Positions 40,321 to 48,581 of a stretch of DNA of 64,000 nucleotides are shown here, piece after piece. Within the stretch, counting starts at the first letter, position 1; each line of letters opens with the position of its first letter. A program made the position numbers and the translations under genes. The notes under the pieces are model-generated. The model was not told the origin of the DNA. It saw only the letters and a list, made by a program, of their open reading frames with translations, and did no database searches. Location: the NCBI GenBank assembly GCA_002838815.1, contig LQGW01000031.1, positions 1 through 64,000 of the forward strand, given 5' to 3'. Origin of the DNA: Clostridiaceae bacterium JG1575 (lineage in GTDB: Bacteria; Bacillota; Clostridia; Clostridiales; Clostridiaceae).

Positions 40321-41538
40321 TTAGAGGCCCTCGAAGGGGGCGCCTCCTGGCATGATCTTTTGCAGCAGCCGTTCGGATAACGGTTCTTTTCTTCGAGGCG
40401 GGCTCTCCAAGGTCAGCTCATACACCTTGATGATCCCCTCGTAGAAGGCTTCTTTGGAGTAGCGTTGAGCGATATCCACGGCCTGGAGCGCCATGCTTTG
40501 TCGAAGAAGCGGATCCTGTTTCAAGCGCATCACTGCCGTCAGGAACTCTTCCTTGGTTTCATACTGCCATCCGTTGACTCCATCATAGAGGACCTCCTCC
40601 AGACAGGCATCCTTGCGGCAGATGCTGGGAAGACCTGCAGCCAGGGCTTCCACATAGGTAAGTCCTTGGGTTTCCGAGGTGGAGGCGGAGACGAAAACAT
40701 CCGCCATCTGGTAATAGCGAGCCACCTCTTCGGGTTGAACCATGCCCGTAAAGATCACGCGATCGCCCAAGTTCTCCTGGGCAACGAAGCTCTCCAAAAC
40801 CTTTTTATAGGGCCCCCCGCCCACCACAGCCAGACGGATTCCAGCGGGCAGCTCGTGCAAGAAGGCCATAATTTCCTCAATGTTCTTCTCTTTGGCCAAA
40901 CGGCCCAAAAAGACCAACAAAAGCTCCTCGGGCGCTACTTTGAAAGAACTGCGGAGCGCTTCACGCTCGTCAGGATCCACAAGAGTAAAGCGAGAAAGAT
41001 CAATTCCCGTCGGCACAATAGAGATGGGGGTCTCCACGCCGTAGCCCTCCAAAAGGGTCTCGACCTTACGCGTGGGCACGACGACGCGATCCACCCGGTG
41101 CAACACGTTCTGTGAAAATTTGCGAACGAGGCTGCGCCCCAAGGCGGCATTGGCGGAAAAATAATGTACGTAATCCTCATACACCGTGTGATAGGTATGC
41201 ACGATGGGAATATCCAGCTTGGATGCGATCATCTGAGCCAGAACAAAGGTGGAAAACTCACACTGAGTATGAATCAAATCCGGGCCCCATTCCCGGATTT
41301 CTTTAAGTTCTTGGGTGCCAAGGGTCCTCATGATGCGGGCGCCGGGATAGAGAACCCCTGCGGAAAAAGACGGCACCTCATAGACGCAGGCTTCGCTTTC
41401 CGCCGCTTCTTTTTGCTTCAAGGTCAAGATTTTCACTTCATGGCCGTGGGCTTCCAGCTGTTCTTGAAGATTCAAAATCGAAGTGACCACCCCGTTCACT
41501 GTCGGGGCAAACCAGTCGCTTGTAATGAGTACTCTCAT
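40321..41538 (-). CDS. Family-1 glycosyltransferase, diacylglycerol glucosyltransferase-like
   Basis: 405 residues, GT-B fold. MRVLITSDWFAPTVNGVVTSILNLQEQL at the start and HTYHTVYEDYVHYF are typical of 1,2-diacylglycerol 3-alpha-glucosyltransferases, which are close to phosphatidylinositol mannosyltransferases. The C-terminal part has PTGIDLSRF, FLGRLAKEKNIEEIMAFL and SETQGLTYVEALAAGLP (E-x7-E). The start at 41538 is preceded by CGGAG; an ATG further up lacks one. It would make the first glycolipid, the substrate for the convergent GT. It lies in an operon behind a TVP38-like membrane protein (17-base gap). Confidence 0.88.
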   Translation of the reverse strand: MRVLITSDWFAPTVNGVVTSILNLQEQLEAHGHEVKILTLKQKEAAESEACVYEVPSFSAGVLYPGARIMRTLGTQELKEIREWGPDLIHTQCEFSTFVLAQMIASKLDIPIVHTYHTVYEDYVHYFSANAALGRSLVRKFSQNVLHRVDRVVVPTRKVETLLEGYGVETPISIVPTGIDLSRFTLVDPDEREALRSSFKVAPEELLLVFLGRLAKEKNIEEIMAFLHELPAGIRLAVVGGGPYKKVLESFVAQENLGDRVIFTGMVQPEEVARYYQMADVFVSASTSETQGLTYVEALAAGLPSICRKDACLEEVLYDGVNGWQYETKEEFLTAVMRLKQDPLLRQSMALQAVDIAQRYSKEAFYEGIIKVYELTLESPPRRKEPLSERLLQKIMPGGAPFEGL

Positions 41539-41555
41539 AGAATCGTCTCCGTGGG

Positions 41556-42149
41556 TTAGTGCAGATGGTGGAGCAACCGCTGAAAGCCAAAGTTCAGCAG
41601 CAAGGTATAGAAAATGACGCCCAAGGGCTTGCCCAATAAAATGATGATGATGAATTTTCGAAAGGGCATCCGCGTCATACCCGCAAGATAGCATAATAAG
41701 TCATCGGGGGCCAAGGGCAGAAAGATGCAGACCGCAAACCATTTATGAAACTTTTTTTCATCCGCATCCAGCCATTTTTTGTATTTGTCAAAGGTCTTCT
41801 CCGAGCTGAAAAGACGCACGACATTCATTCCATAGCGTCGAGCCAGGTAAAAATTCACCGATGAGCCGCAGCAGTTGCCGATGTAGTTGCAGATGATGCC
41901 CCCTATAGGACCAAAAAGCAAAATACCGCCGAGATTCCCCACCGCGCCAGGAACCACCATAAAGATGGATTGCAAGGTGATGAAGATCGTATAAATGATG
42001 GGAGCTGCAATGCCGAAAGGGCGGATGAACGACGCCATGGCGTCCTTGGATTGGAAAATCCCTGCCCGGATGCCGTAGACAAAAAAAACCACCGCCAAGG
42101 TAAGGGTCACAAGGGATATGATATTGAGGATTTTCTTTTGCTTTTCCAT
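41556..42149 (-). CDS. TVP38/TMEM64 (DedA-like, SNARE-associated) membrane protein
   Basis: 197 residues with about five hydrophobic segments. It shows the family stretches VVPGAVGNLGGILLFGPIGGIICNYIGNCCGSSVNFYLARRYG and the F-LPLAPDDLLCYLAGMTRMPFRKF region. Recent work on DedA and DUF368 relatives points to undecaprenyl-phosphate or phospholipid translocation, so a role in lipid carrier recycling is possible. Start is uncertain: ATG 42149 has GGAGG 15 bases upstream, while ATG 42164 touches it. The stretch 42165-42488 upstream shows no gene. Confidence 0.88.
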   Translation of the reverse strand: MEKQKKILNIISLVTLTLAVVFFVYGIRAGIFQSKDAMASFIRPFGIAAPIIYTIFITLQSIFMVVPGAVGNLGGILLFGPIGGIICNYIGNCCGSSVNFYLARRYGMNVVRLFSSEKTFDKYKKWLDADEKKFHKWFAVCIFLPLAPDDLLCYLAGMTRMPFRKFIIIILLGKPLGVIFYTLLLNFGFQRLLHHLH

Positions 42150-42488
42150 GTTTTTCCCGTCCATCCTCCAAGCTCGTCATGAATCCGCCTCATTGGGGGA
42201 TGAGGGAGGTCATACCTCTTCTATTTTGCCGGAATAATATTAACGTTCCATTAAAGGCCCCTAATTTTCGCCGAAACTTCGCCGGTTCCAACAAGAGTTG
42301 GATTTTTAAGGCAAAGAGAACGTTTACCATTCGTTGCGAACTCCAGGGGTGCCCAACGGTTCAAAGGCCCCGAAAAAGGGCGGGGCGATGCTTTTTAGAT
42401 CTTTTCCTCATTATCCCCTCTCGGATCCAAAAAGAAAAGGGGCGAACCCTGCGCGGGCGCACGAACGACTGGCGCGTCCCGAAAAGCA

Positions 42489-42536
42489 ATCAACCCCGGC
42501 CCCTCCAAGAGTCCTCAGGGAGGGGCCGGGGTTGAT
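42489..42536. terminator. Long GC-rich hairpin after the GlsB-like gene
   Basis: ATCAACCCCGGCCCCTCC (42489-42506) and its exact complement (42519-42536), an 18-bp stem. On the minus strand TTGCTTTTC follows, so it can end the GlsB-like transcript. Confidence 0.75.
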
Positions 42537-42601
42537 CTTCATTTAAGGTCGCTGAGGGCCTGCAAGGGACTGTTCGCCCTCGCTCAGCGAAAAGGGATTC
42601 T

Positions 42602-42853
42602 CTAGAATCCTTTTCCTGTGATGGCCCGTTTGATGGCGATGAGGATGCACGCACCGATGACGGAGAAGAGCAGTCCCTGCCAAGTAAATTCAACCAATTG
42701 CGTGTGGAAAATCGCGGTGGAAATCCAAGAACCGATAAAGGAACCAATAATACCGACCACGATGTTCATGAGAAGAGATTTTTTATCCCCCATGACCAAT
42801 CCGGCCAACCAACCGACGACAGCACCAAACAAAATCCAAAGAACAATTCCCAT
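42602..42853 (-). CDS. GlsB/YeaQ/YmgE-family small membrane stress protein
   Basis: 83 residues, three hydrophobic helices, with the glycine-zipper pattern of the family: GIVLWILFGAVVGWLAGLVMG, then LLMNIVVGIIGSFIGSWI, then LLFSVIGACILIAIKRAI. Formerly called transglycosylase-associated proteins, they are induced by stress and lie with Asp23-type proteins in many Firmicutes. Start at 42853 from AAGGAGG. Downstream of a small charged protein gene and probably co-regulated. Confidence 0.92.
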   Translation of the reverse strand: MGIVLWILFGAVVGWLAGLVMGDKKSLLMNIVVGIIGSFIGSWISTAIFHTQLVEFTWQGLLFSVIGACILIAIKRAITGKGF

Positions 42854-42961
42854 AGTGTACCTCCTTAAGGTGTCTTGTTGTGACGTATCATCCACTCTTC
42901 GTCAGGAAGAGAAAGACAATCGATAAAAATGCGTCGAAGTCCCTGCCAAGGGAGCACGCCC

Positions 42962-43156
42962 TTAAGCGTCTTTCCCCTGTTCCGGAGCTTCTTTCTTCTC
43001 GCCCCCATCCTCGCTCTGAGGCGCAATGCCTTTGGAGCCAATTTCATAGCGCTTGGCCTGATTCACGGGGCGGTCGTCCATGGGCCAAGTGGGCTCCATT
43101 TTCCGATCTTTCTCCAAGTTATAATCTTCCCGAGGATCTTTTGGATCTTTTTTCAA
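42962..43156 (-). CDS. Small charged unknown protein (64 aa, TTG start)
   Basis: 64 residues, more than half charged or polar, no hydrophobic segment; low-complexity Glu/Lys-rich tail (GGEKKEAPEQGKDA) and an internal KDPREDYNLEKDRKMEPTWPMD. It begins with TTG at 43156, 8 bases after AAAAGGAGG, one of the best ribosome sites in the region, which is the main argument for it. Likely disordered. Family not recognised. Same direction as the GlsB-like gene 108 bases downstream. Confidence 0.7.
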   Translation of the reverse strand: MKKDPKDPREDYNLEKDRKMEPTWPMDDRPVNQAKRYEIGSKGIAPQSEDGGEKKEAPEQGKDA

Positions 43157-43442
43157 AACAAACGCCTCCTTTTCCCAAAAGGGGTTGTGCCACCGACGCC
43201 GCTTCCTAAGATTCAGGGGGGGGTGATCTATATTTATTTTATTAGAGCCCCATTGGTTTGGGCGAACTTATCCTTTAATTTCATCAAACGATCGCATTTT
43301 GTTCAATTGGTTTATAGCTTGGTTACAATCCCTGACCGTTTTGCCTTACGCTCCACCCTCCCTCAAAATAACCACTGATACCAAACAATAATTTCATTAG
43401 GCATCGCCTTTTTTTGGCGGCGGATCGTCTCCTTCGCCCATG
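43157..43442. other. Gene-free stretch
   Basis: AT-rich DNA between two minus-strand genes, presumably with the promoter of the 64-residue protein gene. No gene, RNA or repeat is evident. Confidence 0.4.
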
Positions 43443-43473
43443 AAAAAAAGGCCCTCCCAGAGGACCTTTTTTT
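43443..43473. terminator. Terminator after the flavoprotein reductase gene
   Basis: GGTCCTC-TGG-GAGGGCC on the minus strand flanked by A7 and T7 runs, a two-way rho-independent terminator. The reductase stop codon is 27 bases away. Confidence 0.9.
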
Positions 43474-43499
43474 CATGGGTTCAACAATCAAAGCGGCGC

Positions 43500-45341
43500 T
43501 TATTTGAGCTCTTTGGCTGCGCTTTGCCCCGCGATGCGGCCGAACACGATGATATCCGTCATGGCGTTCCCACCGATGCGGTTGCCGCCATGGATGCCTC
43601 CTGTGCATTCCCCGGCGGCGTAAAGGCCGGGCAGCACGTTGCCTTCTTGATCCAATACTTGGGCCGAAGCATTAATCTTCAACCCCCCCATGGTGTGGTG
43701 AATCGAAGGCTTAACTTTAATGGCATAGTAAGAACCGACGCTAAGGGGCTCGGTCAAGTGGGTGCGTCCAAAGGATGCGTCCTTTTGGGCCGCGACGGCG
43801 TCTGCATAGGCCGTCATGGTCGAGGCCACCTGAGCCTCCGGCATCTGGACGGCTTTGGCCAACGAAGCCAAATCCTTTGCCTCCACGGCATAGCCTTTTT
43901 TGATGTATCCATCTAAGGATTTGTTTTTCGAGCGCATTTCCTGGTTCATGATGAGCCAAGCGACGCCGCCTTTTTGCTCCATGATGTTCTTACTGACGAC
44001 ATCCCGAGTCTGCAATTCATCGATGAAGCGCTTTCCGTCCTGATTCAAAAGGATGGCACCGTCTCCCCGCAGGGCTTCGGTAAACATATAGCCGGTTTCC
44101 GGATCCGTCGTGGGGTGGATCTGGATCTGATCCATCTGAGTTAGGGCGGCTCCAACCGCCTGGGCCATCAAAATCCCCGTTCCCTTGGCGCCCTCGTGGT
44201 TGGTGGTGGAGAACCCTTTCAAGTTCGGGTTATACCCCTCGACCATCTCGTGGTTTGCCCCAAAGCCCCCTGTGGCGACGATAACGGCCTTCGCGTGAAT
44301 GCGGAACGTCTGTCCCTTGGCACTCTTCGCCTCGATTCCAGTGATTTTTCCCTCGTTTTGGAGAATCTTGGTGGCTTGGGTTTTTAAAAGCACTTCCACC
44401 TTCAGGTCGTTGAGCTTATTGGAGAGCACGCGCACAATCACCGGTCCGATGGCTGCTCCATCCTTGGGGGAATGCGTGCGAGGGTTGGTGGCGCCTCCCG
44501 TCAAGGTCACGCGCTCTAAGCCCGCGCCTAATTGGTTGACCCAATCCACCGCTTCTGAGGAATGGTCCACCAACACCCGAAGCAACGCCGGATCGTTGAG
44601 CTTTTTGCCCCCCTTGAAGGTGTCGTTGTAAAACGCCTCCCGGGTATCTTTCATCTTGAGGCCAGCCTGAACCTTAGTCTCGGCTGCGTTCATCCCCGCG
44701 GTGGCCCGCATGGTGTTCCCACCCGCCAAGGGCATCTGTTCCACGACAATGACCTTCTTGCCCGCCTTTGCCAGCTCCACCGCCGCGCTCATCCCGGCGC
44801 CGCCGGCGCCGATGACCACGGCATCGGTAGTTTGGGCTTCAATCTTTTGCGCCGGAGCCCCGACATATTTCTTCATCGCCTCAATATCGGCCCCTGCTTT
44901 GGTCAAGGCTTGGGTGACGGCGCTGAGTACGGCATGGCTCGATAAGGTGGCTCCGGTGATGGTATCGACGCCGATGCTTTGGCTTCGAAGAATCTCGGAA
45001 ACCACTTCTTCCACGGCTTTATCGCCCAGGCCTTCGGTTTCTTTGGTTGCATCCGCAGTGATGCTGATGATTTTATCCTCGGAGACCTCGACCTTGGCCG
45101 TGACCTCTCCATTCATCCCTTTGGCGCTGCCTTCATAGGTTCCCGGCTTCATCTTTTGCTTGCTCGTTCCGGCGGGGGCTGTGCCCTGGGGCGCCGTTTG
45201 AGGTTTCGTGTCGGCTTGGGTGGCAACAGTCGCTTGGCCTGCGGCCGTTGCTTTCGAATCCGTAGGGGTTTTGCTGCAAGCGCTGAGGCTTACGGCAAGC
45301 ACCATGCCCGTGAGGATCGAAAGAATGCGTTTGTTTTTCAT
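43500..45341 (-). CDS. Secreted FMN-/FAD-binding fumarate-reductase-like lipoprotein
   Basis: 613 residues. A lipoprotein signal (MKNKRILSIL..LSACS, Cys 22) and a Thr/Ala-rich linker (about 25-65) lead to an FMN-binding domain (about 66-150). This has the flavinylation motif DTITGAT, where Thr 132 would carry FMN attached by an ApbE-type enzyme. The FAD_binding_2 domain follows (AVVIGAGGAGMSAAVELAKAGKKV; RTHSPKDGAAIG; HPTTDPETGYMFTEALRGDG; IHHTMGGLKINASAQVL; GECTGGIHGGNRIGG). The layout equals extracellular fumarate or urocanate reductases used as respiratory ends on the cell surface. GGAGG precedes the ATG; a strong promoter and terminator frame a single gene. The acceptor cannot be told from sequence. 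Confidence 0.93.
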   Translation of the reverse strand: MKNKRILSILTGMVLAVSLSACSKTPTDSKATAAGQATVATQADTKPQTAPQGTAPAGTSKQKMKPGTYEGSAKGMNGEVTAKVEVSEDKIISITADATKETEGLGDKAVEEVVSEILRSQSIGVDTITGATLSSHAVLSAVTQALTKAGADIEAMKKYVGAPAQKIEAQTTDAVVIGAGGAGMSAAVELAKAGKKVIVVEQMPLAGGNTMRATAGMNAAETKVQAGLKMKDTREAFYNDTFKGGKKLNDPALLRVLVDHSSEAVDWVNQLGAGLERVTLTGGATNPRTHSPKDGAAIGPVIVRVLSNKLNDLKVEVLLKTQATKILQNEGKITGIEAKSAKGQTFRIHAKAVIVATGGFGANHEMVEGYNPNLKGFSTTNHEGAKGTGILMAQAVGAALTQMDQIQIHPTTDPETGYMFTEALRGDGAILLNQDGKRFIDELQTRDVVSKNIMEQKGGVAWLIMNQEMRSKNKSLDGYIKKGYAVEAKDLASLAKAVQMPEAQVASTMTAYADAVAAQKDASFGRTHLTEPLSVGSYYAIKVKPSIHHTMGGLKINASAQVLDQEGNVLPGLYAAGECTGGIHGGNRIGGNAMTDIIVFGRIAGQSAAKELK

Positions 45342-45377
45342 TGGGGTACCTCCATGGTTGTCTTTAGTCCAATGACC

Positions 45378-45406
45378 ATTGTATGTGATCAAAGTAACAA
45401 TGTCTA
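45378..45406 (-). promoter_or_regulatory. Promoter of the flavoprotein reductase
   Basis: On the minus strand TAGACA (45401-45406), 17-base spacer, TACAAT (45378-45383); each matches the consensus in 5 of 6 bases. The spacer contains TTGATCA-like sequence. Confidence 0.7.
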
Positions 45407-45490
45407 GAAGAACCGACGCCCAATGCGCAAAGCCTCCTCTTATTTTCTCAAGAAAATGGGGGTGTTTTTTTGAAATTTTTATTTTTTCGT

Positions 45491-46396
45491 TTAAATCAGA
45501 AAGCGGACCTCCACCTGACCGCTACGGCCCCAAGTCCTTTCAATGGCTCGGGCACTCTCTTTGAGCTCTTTTGGATGAACCACTTCGTTTTGGCGCTCAT
45601 CCAAATGAACGTTGATAAAATACTTTTTTCCAACTTTTTTCACGCCGAGATTCGTCATGGTATTCGCACCCGGCAAGTAGGCCTTGACGATGCGCTGCGT
45701 TTTCTCCAGGGTTTCCCGCTTCAAATGATTGCTGCCGGAGAGTTCATAGAAGCACTCGCGTAAGAGGCGAAGCGGCTCTTTGACTAAAAAAACAACCAAT
45801 AGGAGGGTGATGGCCGCATCGCCCATGGTCCCCAAGGGCGCAAGCACCCCCTTTTGGGGTACCAGCGACAAGGTAAGAACCGTGGCGAAAATTCCCAAAG
45901 AAATCAGGCCGTCGATGCGGTTGGACTGGGCTTCGGTGTGCAACAGAACACTGGTTTGTTGAATGGATTCGTTGGCGCGCTTTAAAAACCGGTACAGCAA
46001 ATAGCAAGCGACCACCATGGCCAATTCATAAAGGAGTATGGGCCCAAACAAAAGCCGTTGGGGGACTTCGCCTTTCAAGGTGCGTATGGTTTGTAAAAGC
46101 GCCGTCCATGAAGAGCCCAGCAGCAAAGCCAGGAGCACCAAGGAGCGAAGGATGCCATAAAGAGGCTCCAAAAAGAACCGGCCCGCGGGATAGCGCAAAT
46201 CCTTACGCATGCTGTTTTTGGCAATAGATATGGCGATTAGATTGGAAAGTACCGCTAAAAAGGTGTAGGAGGCGTCCAAAAGCAAGGCTTTCATCCCCGT
46301 TTGCCAATAAACGAAAAGACCGATGAGCGCCAAAAAAAGATTGCTAAGAGAAGAGATGCGAAGGGTTTGTTGTTCCACCCTTTGAGTGGTTTCCAT
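45491..46396 (-). CDS. Cation diffusion facilitator (CDF) family transporter
   Basis: 301 residues: five to six hydrophobic segments in the first 210 and a cytoplasmic C-terminal domain of about 85 residues (KAYLPGANTMTNLGVKKVGKKYFINVHLD). Possible metal ligands are Asp in KALLLDASYTFLAV (helix 2) and Asp in NRIDGLISLG (helix 5). Export of Zn, Mn, Fe or Co against the proton gradient is the family role; the metal cannot be told. AAGGAGAGG precedes the ATG. It is divergent from a MarR regulator over 173 bases containing a direct repeat, so that regulator may control it. Confidence 0.9.
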   Translation of the reverse strand: METTQRVEQQTLRISSLSNLFLALIGLFVYWQTGMKALLLDASYTFLAVLSNLIAISIAKNSMRKDLRYPAGRFFLEPLYGILRSLVLLALLLGSSWTALLQTIRTLKGEVPQRLLFGPILLYELAMVVACYLLYRFLKRANESIQQTSVLLHTEAQSNRIDGLISLGIFATVLTLSLVPQKGVLAPLGTMGDAAITLLLVVFLVKEPLRLLRECFYELSGSNHLKRETLEKTQRIVKAYLPGANTMTNLGVKKVGKKYFINVHLDERQNEVVHPKELKESARAIERTWGRSGQVEVRFLI

Positions 46397-46499
46397 GAGG
46401 GCCTCTCCTTGTAGAGATGATTTCGCCGTGCTACACTTTAATGCACGACAGGATTCCTTAGAACCCTACTTAACGTTCTAGGATAATTAATTCAGGAAA

Positions 46500-46516
46500 T
46501 TAACTAAGTTAACTAA
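46500..46516. promoter_or_regulatory. Candidate MarR operator (TTAACTAA direct repeat)
   Basis: TTAACTAA-G-TTAACTAA between the divergent CDF and MarR genes; the middle also reads AGTTAACT as a palindrome. Placement in the only shared promoter region suggests an operator. Confidence 0.5.
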
Positions 46517-46569
46517 TACTTTAGCCAATCGTCTCCCCCCTGTCAAGGGGACGTCATAAGGAGCAGCCC

Positions 46570-47043
46570 ATGGTGCCCATGAATTCCATCACCCGGGATT
46601 TTTTAGAATTATACGACAAGGTCAACGCGCTGCATCGCAGGCGCTGCCTGAGCATTCATCCAGAATTTTGCACCTTGTCCATCGATGACGATTATTATCT
46701 GGATACGCTTTATAATATGAAAAAAGCCAACCTGGGCGATTTCGCCAGCGCCATCGGTGTGACCAAGCCCGGCGTCACGAAGATCGTGCGCCGCTTTTTG
46801 GAAAAGGGCTATCTTGTGAAGACCCAATCGGAAACGGATCGCCGGCTCTTCTACATCACCTTGGCGCCCGAGTGGCAAGCGTATTTTGACCGGCTTTATG
46901 CCCTTTATGATGAAGTGATCCGGGATCTTTTGCAGGGCCTCGATGAAGAAACCATCGACACCTTTGCCGATTCCTTGCACCGCATCGCCGCCAATGCTCG
47001 CCGTATCGTGCACGCCGAAGAGCGCGACGGTGTTGAAGAATAA
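46570..47043 (+). CDS. MarR-family transcriptional regulator
   Basis: 157 residues: N-terminal dimer helices, a winged HTH (about 50-105; MKKANLGDFASAIGVTKPGVTKIVRRFLEKGYLVKTQSETDRRLFYITL) with the wing marked by SETDRR, then C-terminal helices. An acidic patch DDDYY at about 39-43 and His/Cys residues near it (HPEFC) could bind a metal, which would suit control of the divergent CDF gene. AAGGAG is 6 bases before the ATG. Its own terminator follows. Confidence 0.93.
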   Translation: MVPMNSITRDFLELYDKVNALHRRRCLSIHPEFCTLSIDDDYYLDTLYNMKKANLGDFASAIGVTKPGVTKIVRRFLEKGYLVKTQSETDRRLFYITLAPEWQAYFDRLYALYDEVIRDLLQGLDEETIDTFADSLHRIAANARRIVHAEERDGVEE

Positions 47044-47054
47044 TCCGAGCCCTC

Positions 47055-47078
47055 AGGACCCTTTGCGGGTCCTTTTTG
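47055..47078 (+). terminator. Terminator after the MarR gene
   Basis: AGGACCC-TTTGC-GGGTCCT followed by TTTTGCTTTTT. Confidence 0.92.
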
Positions 47079-47117
47079 CTTTTTGGTGGGTTTTTCAAAA
47101 GAAAGAGTGGACCGCGG

Positions 47118-47123
47118 TATAAT
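47118..47123 (+). promoter_or_regulatory. -10 box for the AmmeMemoRadiSam genes
   Basis: Perfect TATAAT, 72 bases before the start at 47196; -35 not clear. Confidence 0.5.
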
Positions 47124-47195
47124 GAAAGCAGAACAAAAGAGGCGGGAGTGATCCATCGCCCCGCCCCCCTTTCTTTGCTTTAAGGAGGTGTTTTC

Positions 47196-48581
47196 ATGTC
47201 GTTGATCCGCGCTTATTTGGTTGCTCATCCCCCCATTCTCGTTCCTCAGGTGGGGCGGGGTGAAGAGCGGGCCGTGCAAAAAACGCGCAAGGCCTTCGCT
47301 GAAATCCGACAAGACCTTCAAGCAACCGCTCCTGAGACCGTGCTCCTCATCTCCCCCCACATGCCTTCGTTTGAAGAAGCCTTTGCTTTGGCGCAAGGTT
47401 CTGAGGACTTTGGATCCCTCGCTGCCTTCGGAGCCCCGCAGGTTGCTTCCCGAGTCGTCTATGACCGAGAGTTTCAAGCATCATTGGAAGAGTGTGCCGA
47501 AAAAGCCGGCCTTCCCTTGCGCTCCTTGAGCCCCCTCCCCTTAGATCACGGAGCCTTGGTGCCCTTAAGTGAGCTGCAAAGCGCCGTACCCCGCGCCCGT
47601 TGGATCCGGCTTGCGCCCTGCGGCCGCTCCTTGGCCGACCACTATCGTATGGGCCTACTGCTTCAACAAACCGCCGACGCCTTGCACCGAAACGTCAGCT
47701 TGATCGCCTCAGGTGATCTCTCGCACGCCCTCACCCCAGACGCCCCTTGCGGCTACTATGAAGAGGGCGCTCGCTATGATGCGCAAGTCATGGAGCACCT
47801 CGCCCAAAGCGACTTTCTGTCCATTTTAAATTTGGATCCTGCCTTGGTCGAAAAGGCCATGGCCTGCGCGCCCGGTCCCTTGGCCCTGCTCTTTGGGTTC
47901 CTCGATGGCCGCCAGGTGATCAGTGAGGTCTTGAGCTATGAAGGACCCTTTGGCGTGGGCTACGGCGTCTGCCGCTTTACACCGGGGGACTTGGATCCCC
48001 AAAGGCGCTGTGAGGCCCCCAGGGAATCTTCGGCCCTAGCTCCCCCCGCTCAAGCCCTTTGTTCGCTGCCGGTCCTTCTCGCCCGTTCCGTGCTTTGGCA
48101 TCAACTCAATCACCGCAGCTTCTCCTTAGAGGCCTTTTGCCACGAAACCGCCTGGCCCCGAGACTTTTTAACCCAACCGCGGGGGGTCTTTGTCTGTTTG
48201 CACCGAGGCGACACCCTAAGAGGCTGCATGGGTACCCTCGAGCCCACCACCCAAAGCACCCGAGAAGAAATTGTGCAAAACGCCGGCTTGGCGGCTTTTG
48301 AAGACCCTCGTTTTCCCCCCGTTTCGCTCGATGAGTGGCCGTCCATCCGCTGTAGCGTGGAGGTCCTTGGCCCCTTGGAGGATGTGGCGGATGCCGCCCA
48401 CCTCGACCCCCGCCGGTACGGCGTGGTGGTCTGTGCCAAGGGACGCAAAGGAGTGCTCTTGCCCAATCTTCCCGGCATCGAAACCGCGGCCCAGCAAGTG
48501 GATATTGCCCGTCAAAAAGCCGGACTTTCAGCGGATACCCCCCTTGCCTTATCGCGATTTGAGGTGGTGAGGTATCAATGA
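47196..48581 (+). CDS. AmmeMemoRadiSam proteins B and A fused (MEMO1 + AMMECR1)
   Basis: 461 residues. The first part (about 1-265) is a MEMO1-type domain of the extradiol dioxygenase-like fold: AHPPILVPQVGRGEE, VLLISPHMP, PLDHGALVPL, IASGDLSHAL. The second (about 290-461) is an AMMECR1 domain: GVFVCLHRGDTLRGCMGTLEPT, the hallmark L-R-G-C-G-like loop, then AAFEDPRFPPV and FSLEAF/HLDPRRYGVVV. In most genomes the two are separate. A radical SAM gene follows with a 4-base overlap (ATGA), completing the three-part system. Its biochemical role is unknown to me. AAGGAGGTG precedes the ATG. Confidence 0.94.
   Translation: MSLIRAYLVAHPPILVPQVGRGEERAVQKTRKAFAEIRQDLQATAPETVLLISPHMPSFEEAFALAQGSEDFGSLAAFGAPQVASRVVYDREFQASLEECAEKAGLPLRSLSPLPLDHGALVPLSELQSAVPRARWIRLAPCGRSLADHYRMGLLLQQTADALHRNVSLIASGDLSHALTPDAPCGYYEEGARYDAQVMEHLAQSDFLSILNLDPALVEKAMACAPGPLALLFGFLDGRQVISEVLSYEGPFGVGYGVCRFTPGDLDPQRRCEAPRESSALAPPAQALCSLPVLLARSVLWHQLNHRSFSLEAFCHETAWPRDFLTQPRGVFVCLHRGDTLRGCMGTLEPTTQSTREEIVQNAGLAAFEDPRFPPVSLDEWPSIRCSVEVLGPLEDVADAAHLDPRRYGVVVCAKGRKGVLLPNLPGIETAAQQVDIARQKAGLSADTPLALSRFEVVRYQ

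Noticed and set aside
42879-43378. Open frames of 109 and 149 codons on the plus strand
   Set aside because: Antisense to the GlsB-like and the 64-residue protein genes, without ribosome sites.
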